DNA of 64,000 nucleotides, from assembly GCA_013397795.1 (NCBI GenBank), contig VZTJ01000294.1, positions 3,482,831 through 3,546,830 of the forward strand. The letters are read 5' to 3'. Positions 1 through 11,400 of the stretch are shown here, piece by piece; the first letter of the stretch is position 1; each line of letters begins with the position of its first letter. The notes under the pieces are model-generated. The model had not been told where the DNA came from. It ran no database searches and saw only the letters and a list, made by a program, of their open reading frames with translations. This stretch comes from Orthonyx spaldingii (lineage: Eukaryota > Chordata > Aves > Passeriformes > Orthonychidae). A program made the position numbers and the translations under genes.

Positions 1-1851
1 CTTGGGATATTGCACTGCAAATGAGCAGCTTTTCCTGAAAATAAAGCGGATGGGGAGCAGCTAACACTGAGAAGGGGACAGTTCCAGGACATAGCTTGCT
101 GCTGAAGCCCAGGCTGCAGGCACACCTGCCTCTGGCAGAAGAGGGGCCTGGCAGAGTGATCACCTGAGGAACATTCTGCAGGTGGCAGGCAGCTCTTGCA
201 AAAAGCATTTCTGTTATCTCACATTTGGTTTCCCTCCAGGGTGTGTTTGTCCACAGGGGTTACACCGAGCCACTGCAGGGTGGGAGAGAGCCCACAGCCA
301 GCAGGCTCTTTGCCAAATGGAAGCACATCATACACCAGGTTCCTTCCCAAGGCTCAAGTGGGGCACTCAGGCCATTCCTGTACATCCTGCCCTATCCTCA
401 GGAAGCTTCTGCTGCCAAGACCCTCTCCCATGTTCCCTGATGTCCACAAGCAAGCAGAACTCTGAGACACGGATGTGCCTTCCACATTCATCATATCAGG
501 TCCCTGAAGACTGAAGGAACAATGAGTTTTCGCTTCCCTGAGGATAAAAGAAAGGTGCTGGCAAGCCCTGCAGGAAAACACTTTTTGGAGAAGGGGACAA
601 AGCAGAGCTCCAATAGGAACAGGCACAGGTTGGGACCTCCATGCCAGCTGAGCCCCCAGCCCTGACACGTGCATGCCCCACTCCTGCACGTCCCACGCCA
701 GCTGGTCTGTCAGACTGGCGTGACTGATACTTGGAGGTTGACTCAGCAAAATCCAGCCGCAAGACTTTACATTTTGCCACAGAGGCCCAAACAGTGCTGC
801 AAAGCCGAGTCTGTGTGCAGGAGGTGCTGGGAGGGATGGGCAGGGAGTGCCAGGCTGCAGTGGCCTTCCTGCCCCAGGCAGTGTCAGCAGCACCACGGGC
901 AAAAGGGGCTGCAGAGAATTCTCCTCACTTCCAGCCCACACAGAATGATGGGAGGGGAAGAGAAGGACGTGTGCCACACATACAGGGTGCACAGGGAGAC
1001 CCCAGGCCCTCTGTGTCCCTCTCACAGCCCAGACCTCTCCTTTGGCTTCACTTTGGCTTCAGCAGAAGTTTCCTGTTCCTCATTAGAGAAAAGCAAAGCC
1101 TCAGAGCCTTTAAGCTTCATAATTCACTTTGCAAGCGAGGCATAGAGAGAGACAGACATGATCTGGAACTCCTGCTCTGCCCCACCAAACCAAAGGTCCC
1201 ACTCCTCACCCCACTCCCTGCCCTGCTCCATCATGTGTGTCCTAGAGCGATCATTCCGTGCTCAACTACTGCTGAAAAGGGAGAAATCATAGCATGTTTT
1301 AGTAAAACATCTTTGTAGCAAGCATGTCAGAACCATATCAACTCTTCTTACACACAGCAGATGCACTGTAACAACTGCACATGACATTGCAGAGCATCAG
1401 TGACTGAGGCTGCCAAAAAACAGTAAAACACATTAAGAAGAACTCTATTTCCCCCTGTCACTTACATGACAGGTCTCCTTAATTAATTACTTTGCTGTCA
1501 GAGAAAATTAATGAATGAGAGAGAAATGGGCTTTCTTTGTTATTAGTATCTCTATTGCTTTCTAATCTATCAGGTTAATTTCGTGTTAATGGAAGTGAGA
1601 ATTAAAAGCCCCAATTGCCGAAGGGTGGGGACAAGGACTGAGGAGCCTACAAGAAGCTCCATAAGGAGCTCAGACACGCTGGACCACGGCTGAGCTTGGA
1701 GATCTGGTGCTGCAGAAAGGCAGAGCCTGGGAGAGGAGTGCAGATGGACCCCTGGCTGGGGTTGGCTGGAGGCAGCTCCCACCTTTCTGTCGAGGCAGTG
1801 GAGCCATGGGAGCATCGTCGCCTACACGGTGGGACCCTGGGGACTCCCGAG

Positions 1852-1930
1852 GGGGACACAGGGACACAGTGCCGGCGAGGAGGGTGACAGGGACACAGTG
1901 CCGGGGGAAGAGGGTGACAGGGAGGAAGGA
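1852..1930. repeat. Short GC-rich minisatellite, period about 29-30 bp
   Basis: The core ACAGGGACACAGTGCC occurs at 1858 and again at 1887, and a diverged partial copy starts near 1917, so there are about two and a half copies. Confidence 0.8.
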
Positions 1931-2035
1931 TGCCGTGTGCGGGCAGCAGGCGGAGCTGGTGCGACAGCGACGGGCGGGACCGGCCCCGCAGCCCGGGACC
2001 CCGCCCAGCGCAGCCGCGGCACACGGGGACAACAG
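1931..2035. other. Small CpG-rich block
   Basis: About a dozen CpGs in roughly 100 bases with GGGCGGG and CCCCGCCC boxes, in otherwise CpG-poor surroundings. It could be a small CpG island, a remnant of one, or drift from the adjacent minisatellite. No gene starts from it that I can support. Confidence 0.4.
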
Positions 2036-2047
2036 AAACCCAACAAA

Positions 2048-2110
2048 CGTAGCTATAATAACAACACCATCAATAACAACTGGAATAACAATAACAATAG
2101 TAATAATCTG
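2048..2110. repeat. Degenerate AAC/AAT-rich simple repeat
   Basis: Imperfect trinucleotide-like runs of AATAAC, AACAAC and AATAAT, immediately after the CpG-rich block. Confidence 0.8.
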
Positions 2111-2751
2111 ACCAAGAGGTGACGGGACAACAGAGGAAGCGACCATCACTGTTCCCGTCCTGTGCAGGTGACCAGCGGGCCCCGATTGCAAAGCTCGTGG
2201 AGGGGCTGGAGCTGCCACATTCATCTTCAGCAAACGATGCAATTTCTGGTTTGTGTTCCCGTTACAAACACAAGATTTCTGAAACATGTATTTTCCTCTA
2301 TGAAGTGGCTGCGAAGCTTTGTTTGCACTGTGTAGAGAGCACGGCACCAACAGAGGTGAAGAGAATAAAAACTCCCACCCCAGACCCACCAGTGTAAATC
2401 TGGGAAGCTCAGCTGTGCTCACAGGACTGCCTCAGGATTTACCAAGCCATTCATGAAAGCTGAATTTGGCCCAGAATTCAGGAAAGAAGAGTGCTTTCAG
2501 CATTTGCTTCCCCAAAAGGATCAAGCTTGCCAGCTTCTTTTTAACATGAGAGGCTAAGCCTGTGATCTCACTGACCACTCCAGTGGTTTCCTGGGTGCCT
2601 GCCCACACCACGGCACCATGCCAGGAGTGGGGAGCAAGGGAGCACCCCCTGCCTTTGTGCTCGTATCCAGGCATCAGGGAGTGCTCCTGCTGCTCCCAGG
2701 CAACTCATCCCTCAGAAATACCACCGTGCTTGCTTCAGAGGAGACAAAAGA

Positions 2752-2937
2752 CAATTCCTGCTGCCAGGAGCTAAACAAAAAAAAACAACAAACAAAACCA
2801 GCAATCACCTCTTCAGGTTGTGTTAAAGTGACCCCAGAACAAGNTATTCCTGCTGCCAGGGGCTAAACAAAAAAAAACCCAACAAACAAAACCAGCAGTC
2901 ACCTCTTCAGGTTGTGTTAAAGTGACCCCAGAACAAG
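2752..2937. repeat. Two-copy tandem duplication (about 93 bp) joined by one N
   Basis: The stretch from ATTCCTGCTGCCAGG through CCCCAGAACAAG at 2754-2843 recurs at 2846-2937 with only a few differences (GGAG/GGGG, a 2-base length change in the A-rich part, CAATC/CAGTC). The single N at 2844 lies exactly between the copies. Confidence 0.93.
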
Positions 2938-4969
2938 CTCTCCTGCTTCTTCTGACCCCCACTGCTCATGGCTCCCTCTCTCAGCACCCACCCTGCTCCT
3001 GCAAGAACAGATTTCCTCCCTCCATCCCCCAGACTGTGCCAGTGACCCAGGGGAAAAGCCTTTCCCTTTGGATGGCACTGCTCATCATCGCCCCTGTGAG
3101 CACAGCCATGGCAGCATCTCCACCCCTCTGGGAATGGGGTCACTCATCGGGTCACAGGAGACCCAGGGCCGTGCTGGGCGTGACACTGCTTGACCCAACG
3201 CAGGATCCCACTGCCCCCCAAAAAGTGCGCACCACAAAATTAAAATCTCCGTTAGAGGGTGTTAATCAATGCTGACCACCTTGGCTGCTGACCATTAGAG
3301 GAATCAGCAGCTCAGTATCCACAGCACCATTACTCCAATGGTCACAGCCAGCTCAGAGCCATTCCCACCGGAGTGAATCCTTTATATGAAGCATGACACA
3401 CACCAAAGGTAAAAATCCCACTGCATTTCCCTTCATCCAGCACCGTGATGCCGTGATCCTCTAAGTATACCTGGGCTGTTTTCCCCAGGGTGCTTTGCTG
3501 GGACCAGCACATGGGATGGGAAGCCCTGGCAGAGCTCACTGCCAGCCTTGCCAGCCCCACACACCTCATGCACCCACCTGCCCTGGCTGCTTACCTGCAA
3601 GTTCCTCCTGGGGTGGTTGGGATGCAGATCTTCACCAGAACCTGCCAACGCGTGCTCCTTATTAGACTTTTTTTTAAAAGCCTGAAAGAAATGGCATGGT
3701 GTGCAAGGAAGAAGTATAAAAATACTGGCTGCAGAGACATGAACAGTCTGGAAAATGTGAATGTTTGCCTTCCACCACTGAATCCATCCCCAGAGAAATG
3801 TGCCCTCTGACCCAACACACCTTGCACACCTACCTGTGTAATACAGAATTTGTACTGGATATATCCTGTGCTTAAAATACGTGGATTTTACACACGCACT
3901 GTTAAAAGCAATTTTCAGAGCCATTTTCTTTGACTTGAAGCCCTTTGCCATGACCCGTTGCAGGCAGGTGAAACTTGTCCCTTTTTTTCCCCAAATGATG
4001 AAGTATTTCCCTCAGGCTAGATACTGACCTTCTACCTCTTTCTTTTAGGTAAAACAAGATTTGTGCTGAATAGTCACACTCAAGTACCTTTCGCACGAGA
4101 GAGTAGAGAGAAGGCCATAAAATCTCTCTTTAAAGCTACTTCTCCTGGGAATCCCACTTCTGGCTTTATTTCCAAGTTCATGGCTATCCCATCCATGCCC
4201 ACTGCAGGTCTGGGACCTCGTGTTCAGAGAGCACTGCCCCTGCTCTGATACCCCTCCTCTCCCCATGTGCCTCCAGCCCACCCTCCCACACACCACAGCA
4301 GGCCCAGGGAGCCAGCCCCTGCAAGCTCCTCTTGGCTGCTTCCCCACTGACCAGACATTTTCTCCAGCTCTGAAAAGCCCTGGCTGAGTTTCTAGTGTGC
4401 TAGGAAAGATTAAATAATCACCCTCGTAGATGTAAAATATCACAGTATGATTCATTAAAAAGTCCACGATTTTTACAGAGCTTGTGAAAACCTGGGGGAT
4501 GCTTGTAAGTGTCCAGTGAATGAAGTGGCCCCTTCTGCAGGTTTTGATCCCCAAATTGACGGGTGCATGAGCATCACTTGGCAGGGCAGCACCAGCTGGG
4601 AGGGTCCAGAGGAGGGACTGTCCTATAGCCTCACAGAATTCAGATATATTTAAGGGAGAAAATACCTCTTTGTTGTACTATTTGGAAGGTAAATATGATC
4701 AGATGTGGCTTTTCTTTGCATAATTTCACTCCTTCTCATATTATTCCTATCTCTTTCCCGCTGAGATTTATTTAATCCTACTTGAGAAAAAAAACTGATG
4801 AAGATGGGAGTTATTTCAGCATCTGTTGCTGAAACATGACTTCATTTCTCCTGTCCTTTTTACTCTTGAGCATTTAGCAATTCCCTCCAAGATTCTTAAC
4901 TTCTCTTGTCTTCTGTTAATTAAAACCCAGCTAGGATTGCCTGCTAATTGCACACTGGTTTAACAAAGC

Positions 4970-5676
4970 CTGACCTGTTGTTGTGTTTATTAAGTGTCAT
5001 ACAAATAGGCAATAGCAGGTCTTACTGGCACTTCTCTTCAAGTGTGTGGTTTTTGCATGTACTGTGCTGAGTTGGTGAAAAGGTCTCGCAAGAAATATTT
5101 TTCTTGAGAAATATTTTAAAGAACATTCTTATGTTTCAAATCTTACATAAAATTGACAACATAGATAGGCTTTAAATATCACCAACAGGGGAAGCAAGAA
5201 GGAGCACAAAGGAAAACCAGTATAACCCCTGTGACCATACCACGACCTTGTTCCAGTATGTCCTGGCAAGGGATGGTGTCCTCACGGCTGGGGGCACCCA
5301 GCTGCCTGGGCAGCTCAGGCAAGCTGCACCTTCAAAACCCATCTGAAGATGTCACTGTCTATTTTTTAGCATCTTAGAACAGCTGTAGGAGTCATATGGC
5401 TTATTCTTATTCATTGTACAACATCCCCCTCACCTATTGTGCATTAAAAAAAACCAAACCAAAACAACAATTTCTGTAAATATAGTGTTATTTTTCCTGC
5501 TCTCCTGCAGCCTCCTCAACATCTCTCCATGTAAAGTTAGCGTCTGCCTCGGTGACCTCGCTGCTGAGATGTCACAGCTACAGCGGTACACCCCGAGCAA
5601 CAGCAGGCACAGCACATCCAAAAGTGCTCCGCTGCCTTTTGGGAAGGATGAGTCCGCCTGGCACGTTTGGTTTCGG
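4970..5676 (-). other. FAM124B: Probable FAM124B 3' UTR
   Basis: Continuous with the last exon, without coding on this strand. The first AATAAA on the minus strand after the stop is at 4986-4991, which would give a 3' UTR of about 0.7 kb. Variant hexamers near 5410-5420 are an alternative. Confidence 0.45.
4986..4991 (-). terminator. FAM124B: Candidate FAM124B polyadenylation signal
   Basis: AATAAA on the minus strand, the first canonical hexamer past the FAM124B stop. Confidence 0.35.
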
Positions 5677-6270
5677 TCATATAAAGAATTCCTGCTCATC
5701 GTCCTGTGCTCCGTGTGCAGGGCTGGCCGGCGGCGCTCCGAGCGCCGCTCCGCTCCCCCTGGGCAGCCGGGTCCGCTCCTGGGCGGGCAGGGCGCCGCTG
5801 GCCCCGGCCCCGGGGGACGGCAGCGGCAGGAGGCTGCTCCGCAGGGCCCTGGGGAAGTGGCTCAGCGGGCAGCGGCCGCTGCCGGGGTTCCCCACGGCCA
5901 GCCCGGTGTCCACGTCGGTCTCTGTCCCGCGGTGCCGGCGGCTCTCCGGGAGAGGAGCCCGCAGCCTCCCGCCCGCCTGCCTGCGGAGCGACGGCGCTTC
6001 CCAGCAGTGCCGGGATGCTGGGACACCGGGAGGAGAGCAGAAGTGCCTCTGGAGGTCACTGCCGGCTTGCTCAGAGGCAAGGACTTCAGCTTGATCAGAT
6101 TTTGTTTTGCCCTTCGGAGCTCTGACCTCCTGGCTCCTCCGCCCAGTATTACCCTGCTTTACGGGGAGAGGGCCTGCCATACAGTCCTGCGGGGTTTTTC
6201 CACTGCCTGTATTATTGTGCTGCTGGGAAAGCCCGGTGTTTCTTTCAAGCGTCTTGGAGCTGTTTTGAAC
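5677..6270 (-). CDS. FAM124B: FAM124B terminal coding exon (residues 244-440)
   Basis: 594 bp beginning VQNSSKTLERNTG right after the acceptor and ending DDEQEFFI and TGA at 5679-5677. Exon 1 ends ...ILLK, so the join reads ILLKVQ, which agrees with the family pattern. The second half (about 5720-6010) is very rich in G, C and CpG compared with exon 1. I identify it from phase, acceptor, length and the start of the tail; the tail itself is poorly conserved, so this is a little less certain than exon 1. Confidence 0.87.
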   Translation of the reverse strand, partial: VQNSSKTLERNTGLSQQHNNTGSGKTPQDCMAGPLPVKQGNTGRRSQEVRAPKGKTKSDQAEVLASEQAGSDLQRHFCSPPGVPASRHCWEAPSLRRQAGGRLRAPLPESRRHRGTETDVDTGLAVGNPGSGRCPLSHFPRALRSSLLPLPSPGAGASGALPAQERTRLPRGSGAALGAPPASPAHGAQDDEQEFFI

Positions 6271-8485
6271 CTGTTGAAAATTGGAGAGAGCCCAGTTAAC
6301 ACACAGTTCTAGCTTGGCCAGTGATGATGCTCTCACCCAGCCTCGCTGTGCTGAGGTCACCTGAGTCAGTACACCTGGGGAAGTCCTTGCCAAGGTAGGT
6401 TGTGGATACAAAAAATCCACATGCATTCCAGGAGAACCTAGATCAACACTTGGAAAGGAGAGCCACTGCCAGTTACCACAAGGGGCTTCAGGGGGGAATG
6501 ACAGTTCTGTGTGGAGTCTGTGAGCAGAGGCTCGGATTTAGTTTGCAATATGGCAGAAGGCCAGGGCAAGGGGGTAAACTGCAAGTATTTAGAATATGAG
6601 CTGAAGAGTTGCAGAATAAAGCACGAGGCCGTCAGCCTGCTGTATGGAGCTTGGACACAAGATATATCCTCAAGTTCAAGTGGATTACAGCTTCCTTTGC
6701 GAGGAGCGCAGTGCAGCATGGTCACATCCCCAAAAAGCTTCTGAATTTCCTGCCAGTGAACTCATGTACATCTATCAGCTCAAAGACCTTGTGTCTACAG
6801 CAGGAAGAACCACAGAGTAACTTAGGAAGGGACCTTTGGAGGTCACCTGGCCCAGTCTCCTGCTCTGGGTAGGACCAGCTTCAAAGCTACGTGAAGATAC
6901 CCAGGGCCTTGTCCACTCTGAGAGGGTGCAAACCAGTTTACAGATTGATACTGAATGAGGCAGCAAGGGCTGCCCTGAGATTAGTGTTCAGAACAGCATA
7001 AAAATAGGCTGAACAGAGTAATTAACTTTATCTGTAACAGAGCAGTTCTGGAAGGAAAAAGAAAAAGCACAGGATGGGCAAAGAATTTCAAATCCAAATT
7101 ACAAGAAAAAATAACAAGAGGTGGGAGGGGTTGTTACAATGGAAAGAGAGCACACTGAACTAAGCTGCCATTCTGATCCCATGTATAGTTCTCACTACAT
7201 AGGATCTCAGCACAGACTTTGTCTTTTTCTTAATTTGTCTTCATATAGCCTCTGGATAGCAAACTTGAAAAGGCAGAGATTTCCTAGGACACATCTCTTC
7301 ATCACTTTCGCCCAACTTCAACTCACTTGTGAGCTCACAACCTCTACTGCAAGTGGTTCTATATCAACATTACACTTACAAAACTTCTGGGTTTGGATGC
7401 CAAAAATCTGCTTTAAAAAACATTTATACAGCAATGATTTATCAGAAAAAGATTAGGTTGCTACAATCATTCGTTTGAGGTAGGGGAGGGAAGATGTTAA
7501 GCTAGCCTGCCCTAGAAAGCATTAATGATCTCCATTTCAGGCAAGCAGTAATGATGTTAATTTAACAGTATAAAAACATTCCAAGGATCAGTGCTTATAT
7601 TTATCATCACAGCACTGGCAGGCACCAATTACTGCATTCACAAATTCAAAAGAAAACATGAACAAACACAATCGTAATTTCTATTTTGAACTAGTCCTGC
7701 TTTCCTTGGGAAAAAGTAGATAAAGCCCCTCCTCTGAGAGCACCACAGACTCATACCTTGAGCAGAATTGTGTTTCCTTCATAGTCCTGTGTTTGCCACC
7801 TGGTGCTGCTGATAGGAACACAGGGATTGGGCAGGAGGGGCACGAGCTGCCCGATTTCTTGCACCTTGAACTGCAGGGCTGACGAGTCCCTGGGCTCAGC
7901 AGCCACCCCGATGGGCAGCTGCTTCAGGCACAGCTGCACGGCCACGTCTGGGGTGGTGTGCAGCACAAAGACACACAAAGTGCTTTTCTGCAGCGTGGCT
8001 TCTTTCTGGAGGAGCATCTCGTAGAGTCTCACTGCGTCCTCATAGTTATCAAAGCTGCAGTAGAGGGTGACCCGCAGGATTTCGGGGCCACAGTGCACCC
8101 GCCTGATGCCCCACACGGGCAGCTGCTCATCCAGGCCATAGAAGTCCTGCTGGGCTTGGGCACAGCAGGGGTTTTGCCCATTGGCAAACTGGGCACGCTG
8201 GTACCGCCAGGGTGGGCGCTGGAATTGCTCATGGACCTGGAAAATCCGCTCTTCCCCCAGGTCCTCGTGTAGAAAAAGGAGGATGGATATTCCAGGAAAG
8301 CTGCAGCTCCTTTTGCGATATCTCTCGTAGTATTTCAGCGGAGGAAGTCGCTCAGACACCAGGAAAAGGCGAATGTCCAGGCAGAGCCACTCCAAAAGCT
8401 GATCCAGAGTTTGCTGCAGAAGAAAGGAGTGTCCCAAATGGGTGAGGAGATGCACAGTCATCAGAGACTCTGCTCCATCATCCAT
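5677..8485 (-). CDS. FAM124B: FAM124B, complete two-exon coding region (440 aa)
   Basis: Protein of the FAM124 family. Its biochemical function is unknown; the human protein has been reported in a complex with the chromatin remodelers CHD7 and CHD8. Exons 8485-7757 (243 codons) and 6270-5677 (197 codons plus TGA) join in phase 0 through a GTATGA donor and a TTTTCAACAG acceptor with a pyrimidine tract. The conserved family region fills exon 1: LPVWGIR at 122-128, LRVTLYCSFDNYEDA at 137-151, FKVQEIGQLVPLLPNPC at 206-222 and SSTRWQTQDYEGN at 226-238. The exon 2 tail is low-complexity and rich in R, G, P, A and S, with TETDVDTGLAV near 360-370 and an acidic end, DDEQEFFI. The human protein is about 455 residues. 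Start chosen: ATG at 8485, matching the short MD... N-terminus of the family; an in-frame ATG 18 bases upstream lies partly beyond the acceptor. Same strand as CUL3. Confidence 0.93.
6271..7756 (-). other. FAM124B: FAM124B intron between the two coding exons
   Basis: 1486-bp GT-AG intron. It holds a CR1 3'-end fragment (about 6806-6935); otherwise I see no coding or RNA gene. Confidence 0.85.
6806..6935 (-). mobile_element. CR1 non-LTR retrotransposon fragment (3' end)
   Basis: Plus-strand sequence reads as the complement of a CR1 3' end: CACAGAGTAACTTAGGAAGG, then GGAGGTCACCTGGCCCAGTC and a degenerate 'grouped after the lesion' pattern. Old and short. Lies in the FAM124B intron. Confidence 0.7.
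7757..8485 (-). CDS. FAM124B: FAM124B coding exon 1 (residues 1-243)
   Basis: 729 bp ending in NTILLK before the donor GTATGA. An apparent acceptor (TTTTTTGCCAG, exon limit at 8496) stands 11 bases before the ATG, so at least one 5' UTR exon should lie upstream, at higher coordinates. This exon carries essentially the whole conserved FAM124 domain. Confidence 0.95.
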
Positions 8486-11400
8486 TGCAAAGACTCCTGG
8501 CAAAAAATTAAAACAGATAAATTGGTGCCTTCCTTCTGCTTTTGGGGACTCAGGAACACAAGGGTGTGCTCTGAGACGTGAACAGAACGAGTTCAGACTC
8601 CTGCAGGCTTTGCAGTAACCTGATGAGACACGTGGGTAAGCACAGTGAACGTGCAGAGGTGGCAGGTTGAGAGTGACAAGGCTTTAAGTGAGCGGTCCCA
8701 GGTCACATCCCAGCAGAGCTTGGCTCCAGGCTCATTCCCAGCTCTGGAGCTCTGGTCACTGAGTACATGCAACCCAAGTGTCCAGAAACAGCTCTGTGTC
8801 CTCCTGCTCCTCTCGTTCACAACACAGGACAGCAGAGATGAACAGCACAGGAACACAAGCAGAGATTTTCCAGGATGAGGTGATGCTCACTTGTCTCTCA
8901 GCAGTGGAAGCGGCTGCTCCGGACCCATCTGAGTCCCACCAGAGCAGTCACTGCCTTTTGCAAAGCCCATGTGGCACTCGTGGCTGAAACCCTCAGCAAA
9001 TTTTCTTGTAGTCAGCAGGCTGGCTTTGGTTCTTTGTAAAAAGCTTGTGATCTCTGTGAGTCCCACCCTTCTGGGGCACAGAGATAAGCTATTCTTTGAA
9101 AACAAGGAAGGAAAACAGAGTAACAAAAGAAAAAACCCAACCATGTGAACACAACAGATAACAATAAGGGCAGACATAAATCAGGAAAGAGGAGCTTTGG
9201 GAAAAAACCTTGACTCGTAGTTACACCCTTCACAACACAGGTAGCTTGCTGCCTAATTGGAAACCAGGTCCTGGGTTATTGTATATAGCCCATAAAAGCT
9301 GGGTACTAGGCTTCCCATTTTCAGTGCCCTCTTCGCTTCTTTTTCCTCCTTTATTTTTTTCCCTGAGATACCCATGTAATCAGTAGCCCTAAGCAAAGTC
9401 CAAGGGTTTTTTTTTCTTGGCGTTGGTTAGCTTACTGCATAAGCTACAATAGGAATGCTGAAAATACACCTCTTTCCAGGTCTCTTGTAGTGTCTGGACA
9501 ATAAATCACACTGTCCCTTCATCTCCCTCTTTGCCAACCCAGGAGCAACACAACACAGGTCAAGCCAAACCCACTTGCTACACAGAACTGCCCCCACTGG
9601 AGCCAGTATTTAAATCAAAACTGGGGCCTCTGATGGTCTGTCCAGCTCCATCTAATTAAGAGCAGCACATCTCTCTCTGCTGACATGCCAACTGCCCTCT
9701 CAAAGAGCCAAGGACACAAAGCAGTGGTTCACTGTGCAGAAATCCCAGCATTAGTAAGTCTGTTGTTCAAAACTCGGAACTATTTTTTTTAATATGACCC
9801 TAACTTTATATTCAACTAAGTAACATCTCCAAGGTCTAAAGGTACAAGCAGCAGTGCCTTGGTTTCCTTTATGGAGATGCCTCTCACTGGTAGAAACTCA
9901 CATTCATGCTTTAAAAGCTACACTGACACCTATGCAAAATAAAAATACAAAAGACTGTCTAGAAAATGAGGAAAAAAATTATTTTGCACCCACCTGCAAC
10001 ACTTTGAGCAAGTAACAACTGCTGCTGGGAGGGAGGCAAAAACAAAATCCAGCCTTCAGACAATTGCAGGAAGAGAGCGAAGAGTGCAAGTGCTCAAAAC
10101 ATTAAAATGCTCTAGATGAGCTCTGAACAACACAATTTCACTAAAATATGGAAAAGGAAATGATTCATCAACTCCTTACTACAGGGCAGGGGCAGGCAAT
10201 CATCTGCCTTCCTGCCTGTGAAGAACAGGGGAATTTTGCCTGTACAGGAAAACAGTGAAATTGAGCAAGTTCATCAGGGCTTGATTTGCAGCTGGGAGCA
10301 GCTCCCATGAGCAGGTTCTCCTATTCCCACCCCAGGTGAGCATCCCTCGGGCTGCTGCTACACCACAGCCCCAGTGCCTGCCCCCAACTGCCCCTTCTCC
10401 CTGGGAGCAGGACCCCCACTCCTGCACCTGCAGACTGCTCCCTCTCAGGGCAGGGAAGAGGGAGCGAGGCGGGGCGAGCGCTTTCCTTGTGCACAGCCAT
10501 CACTGCCGGCTTGTGCAGCTCTCGGCCCCACCCCTGCCTTAATCTGCTGGATAAAATCCCGTGGGCAGCTGCAGCAGTGTGGTGAAGGCGACAGAGGACT
10601 GGGGAATTCTTGCAGAGGAGCTCTGGAGAGTAAGGGCTGGTTAGGGAACGATGCAGATACCTTAGCCCTCTCCAGCTCCTGCTGTGGCCAGTGGGAGCCA
10701 AATTGTTTTCCAGATGGGCAGGTGCCTCCCCAGATGCTGCTGAAGGTGAGCAGCATCTCTCCTGTAGCTGCCAGCCACTTTGAGCATCACCTGGTTTAAC
10801 AACAGCCAAACACCTGGGCCTTACTCACAAAAAGGGTTAAATCCTGAACCCTCCACCATGTGTTTCTTCCGTGCTTGCTGGGGCAGGACAGAGAAATAAT
10901 CTCACTTCTGAAACTCCACCTGATGGAGCTGCCTGGAGAACAGTTTTGGGCCTGGTTCTCAGCTCTCCTGCAGCACCAGGTCAGGAGAACCCACCAATCC
11001 TACCATGAGAAGCACAAGATGAGCTGAACCTCAGCCTTTGCCTGACCCTCTCCCTCAGAGGAGGGCAGCCCCACTCCCCAGCCTGAGCACTTCTGCTCCA
11101 CTTCCACTTGCCTTGACAACTAAATATTCTTGGGGAAGGGCTCAAATCCAGGCTTCTCAGCCTTGGACAGGGGTATCCTCATGCCCTCGCTTGGTCTCCA
11201 GTCTACTGCCCCCTAAACCTTGGATAAAGCCAGGGTACTGTGGCCCTCACTGCTGCAGCCTGGTGAGTTCAGATCCTTCATCCACAGCTTTTCTGAGAGG
11301 CACCACGGAGATCTCAGGTGGAAAAGGGATGGCTGGCAGCAGAACAATGTGCTGGCTTTTGCTAGATCTTCTAAGAAAAGCAAAGTGCTGATTTCACTCC

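Larger units (their letters stand above)
1..4969. other. Intergenic region downstream of FAM124B
   Basis: No recognised gene. Open frames on both strands here overlap one another, have no family resemblance and lack consistent splice signals. Contains the simple repeats and tandem duplication listed separately, and a short CpG-rich block near 1920-2035. Confidence 0.7.

Noticed and set aside
354..1318. Overlapping open frames of 158-223 codons on both strands near the left edge
   Set aside because: They overlap each other, are rich in residues favoured by GC-rich noncoding DNA, and lack splice or family support.
1647..2422. Long minus-strand frames across the minisatellite and CpG-rich block
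   Set aside because: Their length comes from repeat and GC composition; the residues are low-complexity.
5437..6312. 291-codon plus-strand open frame, the longest in the window, with two more overlapping it
   Set aside because: Antisense shadow of the GC-rich FAM124B last exon. The minus strand has a phase-consistent splice join to the conserved FAM124 domain and the plus-strand frames have no family resemblance.
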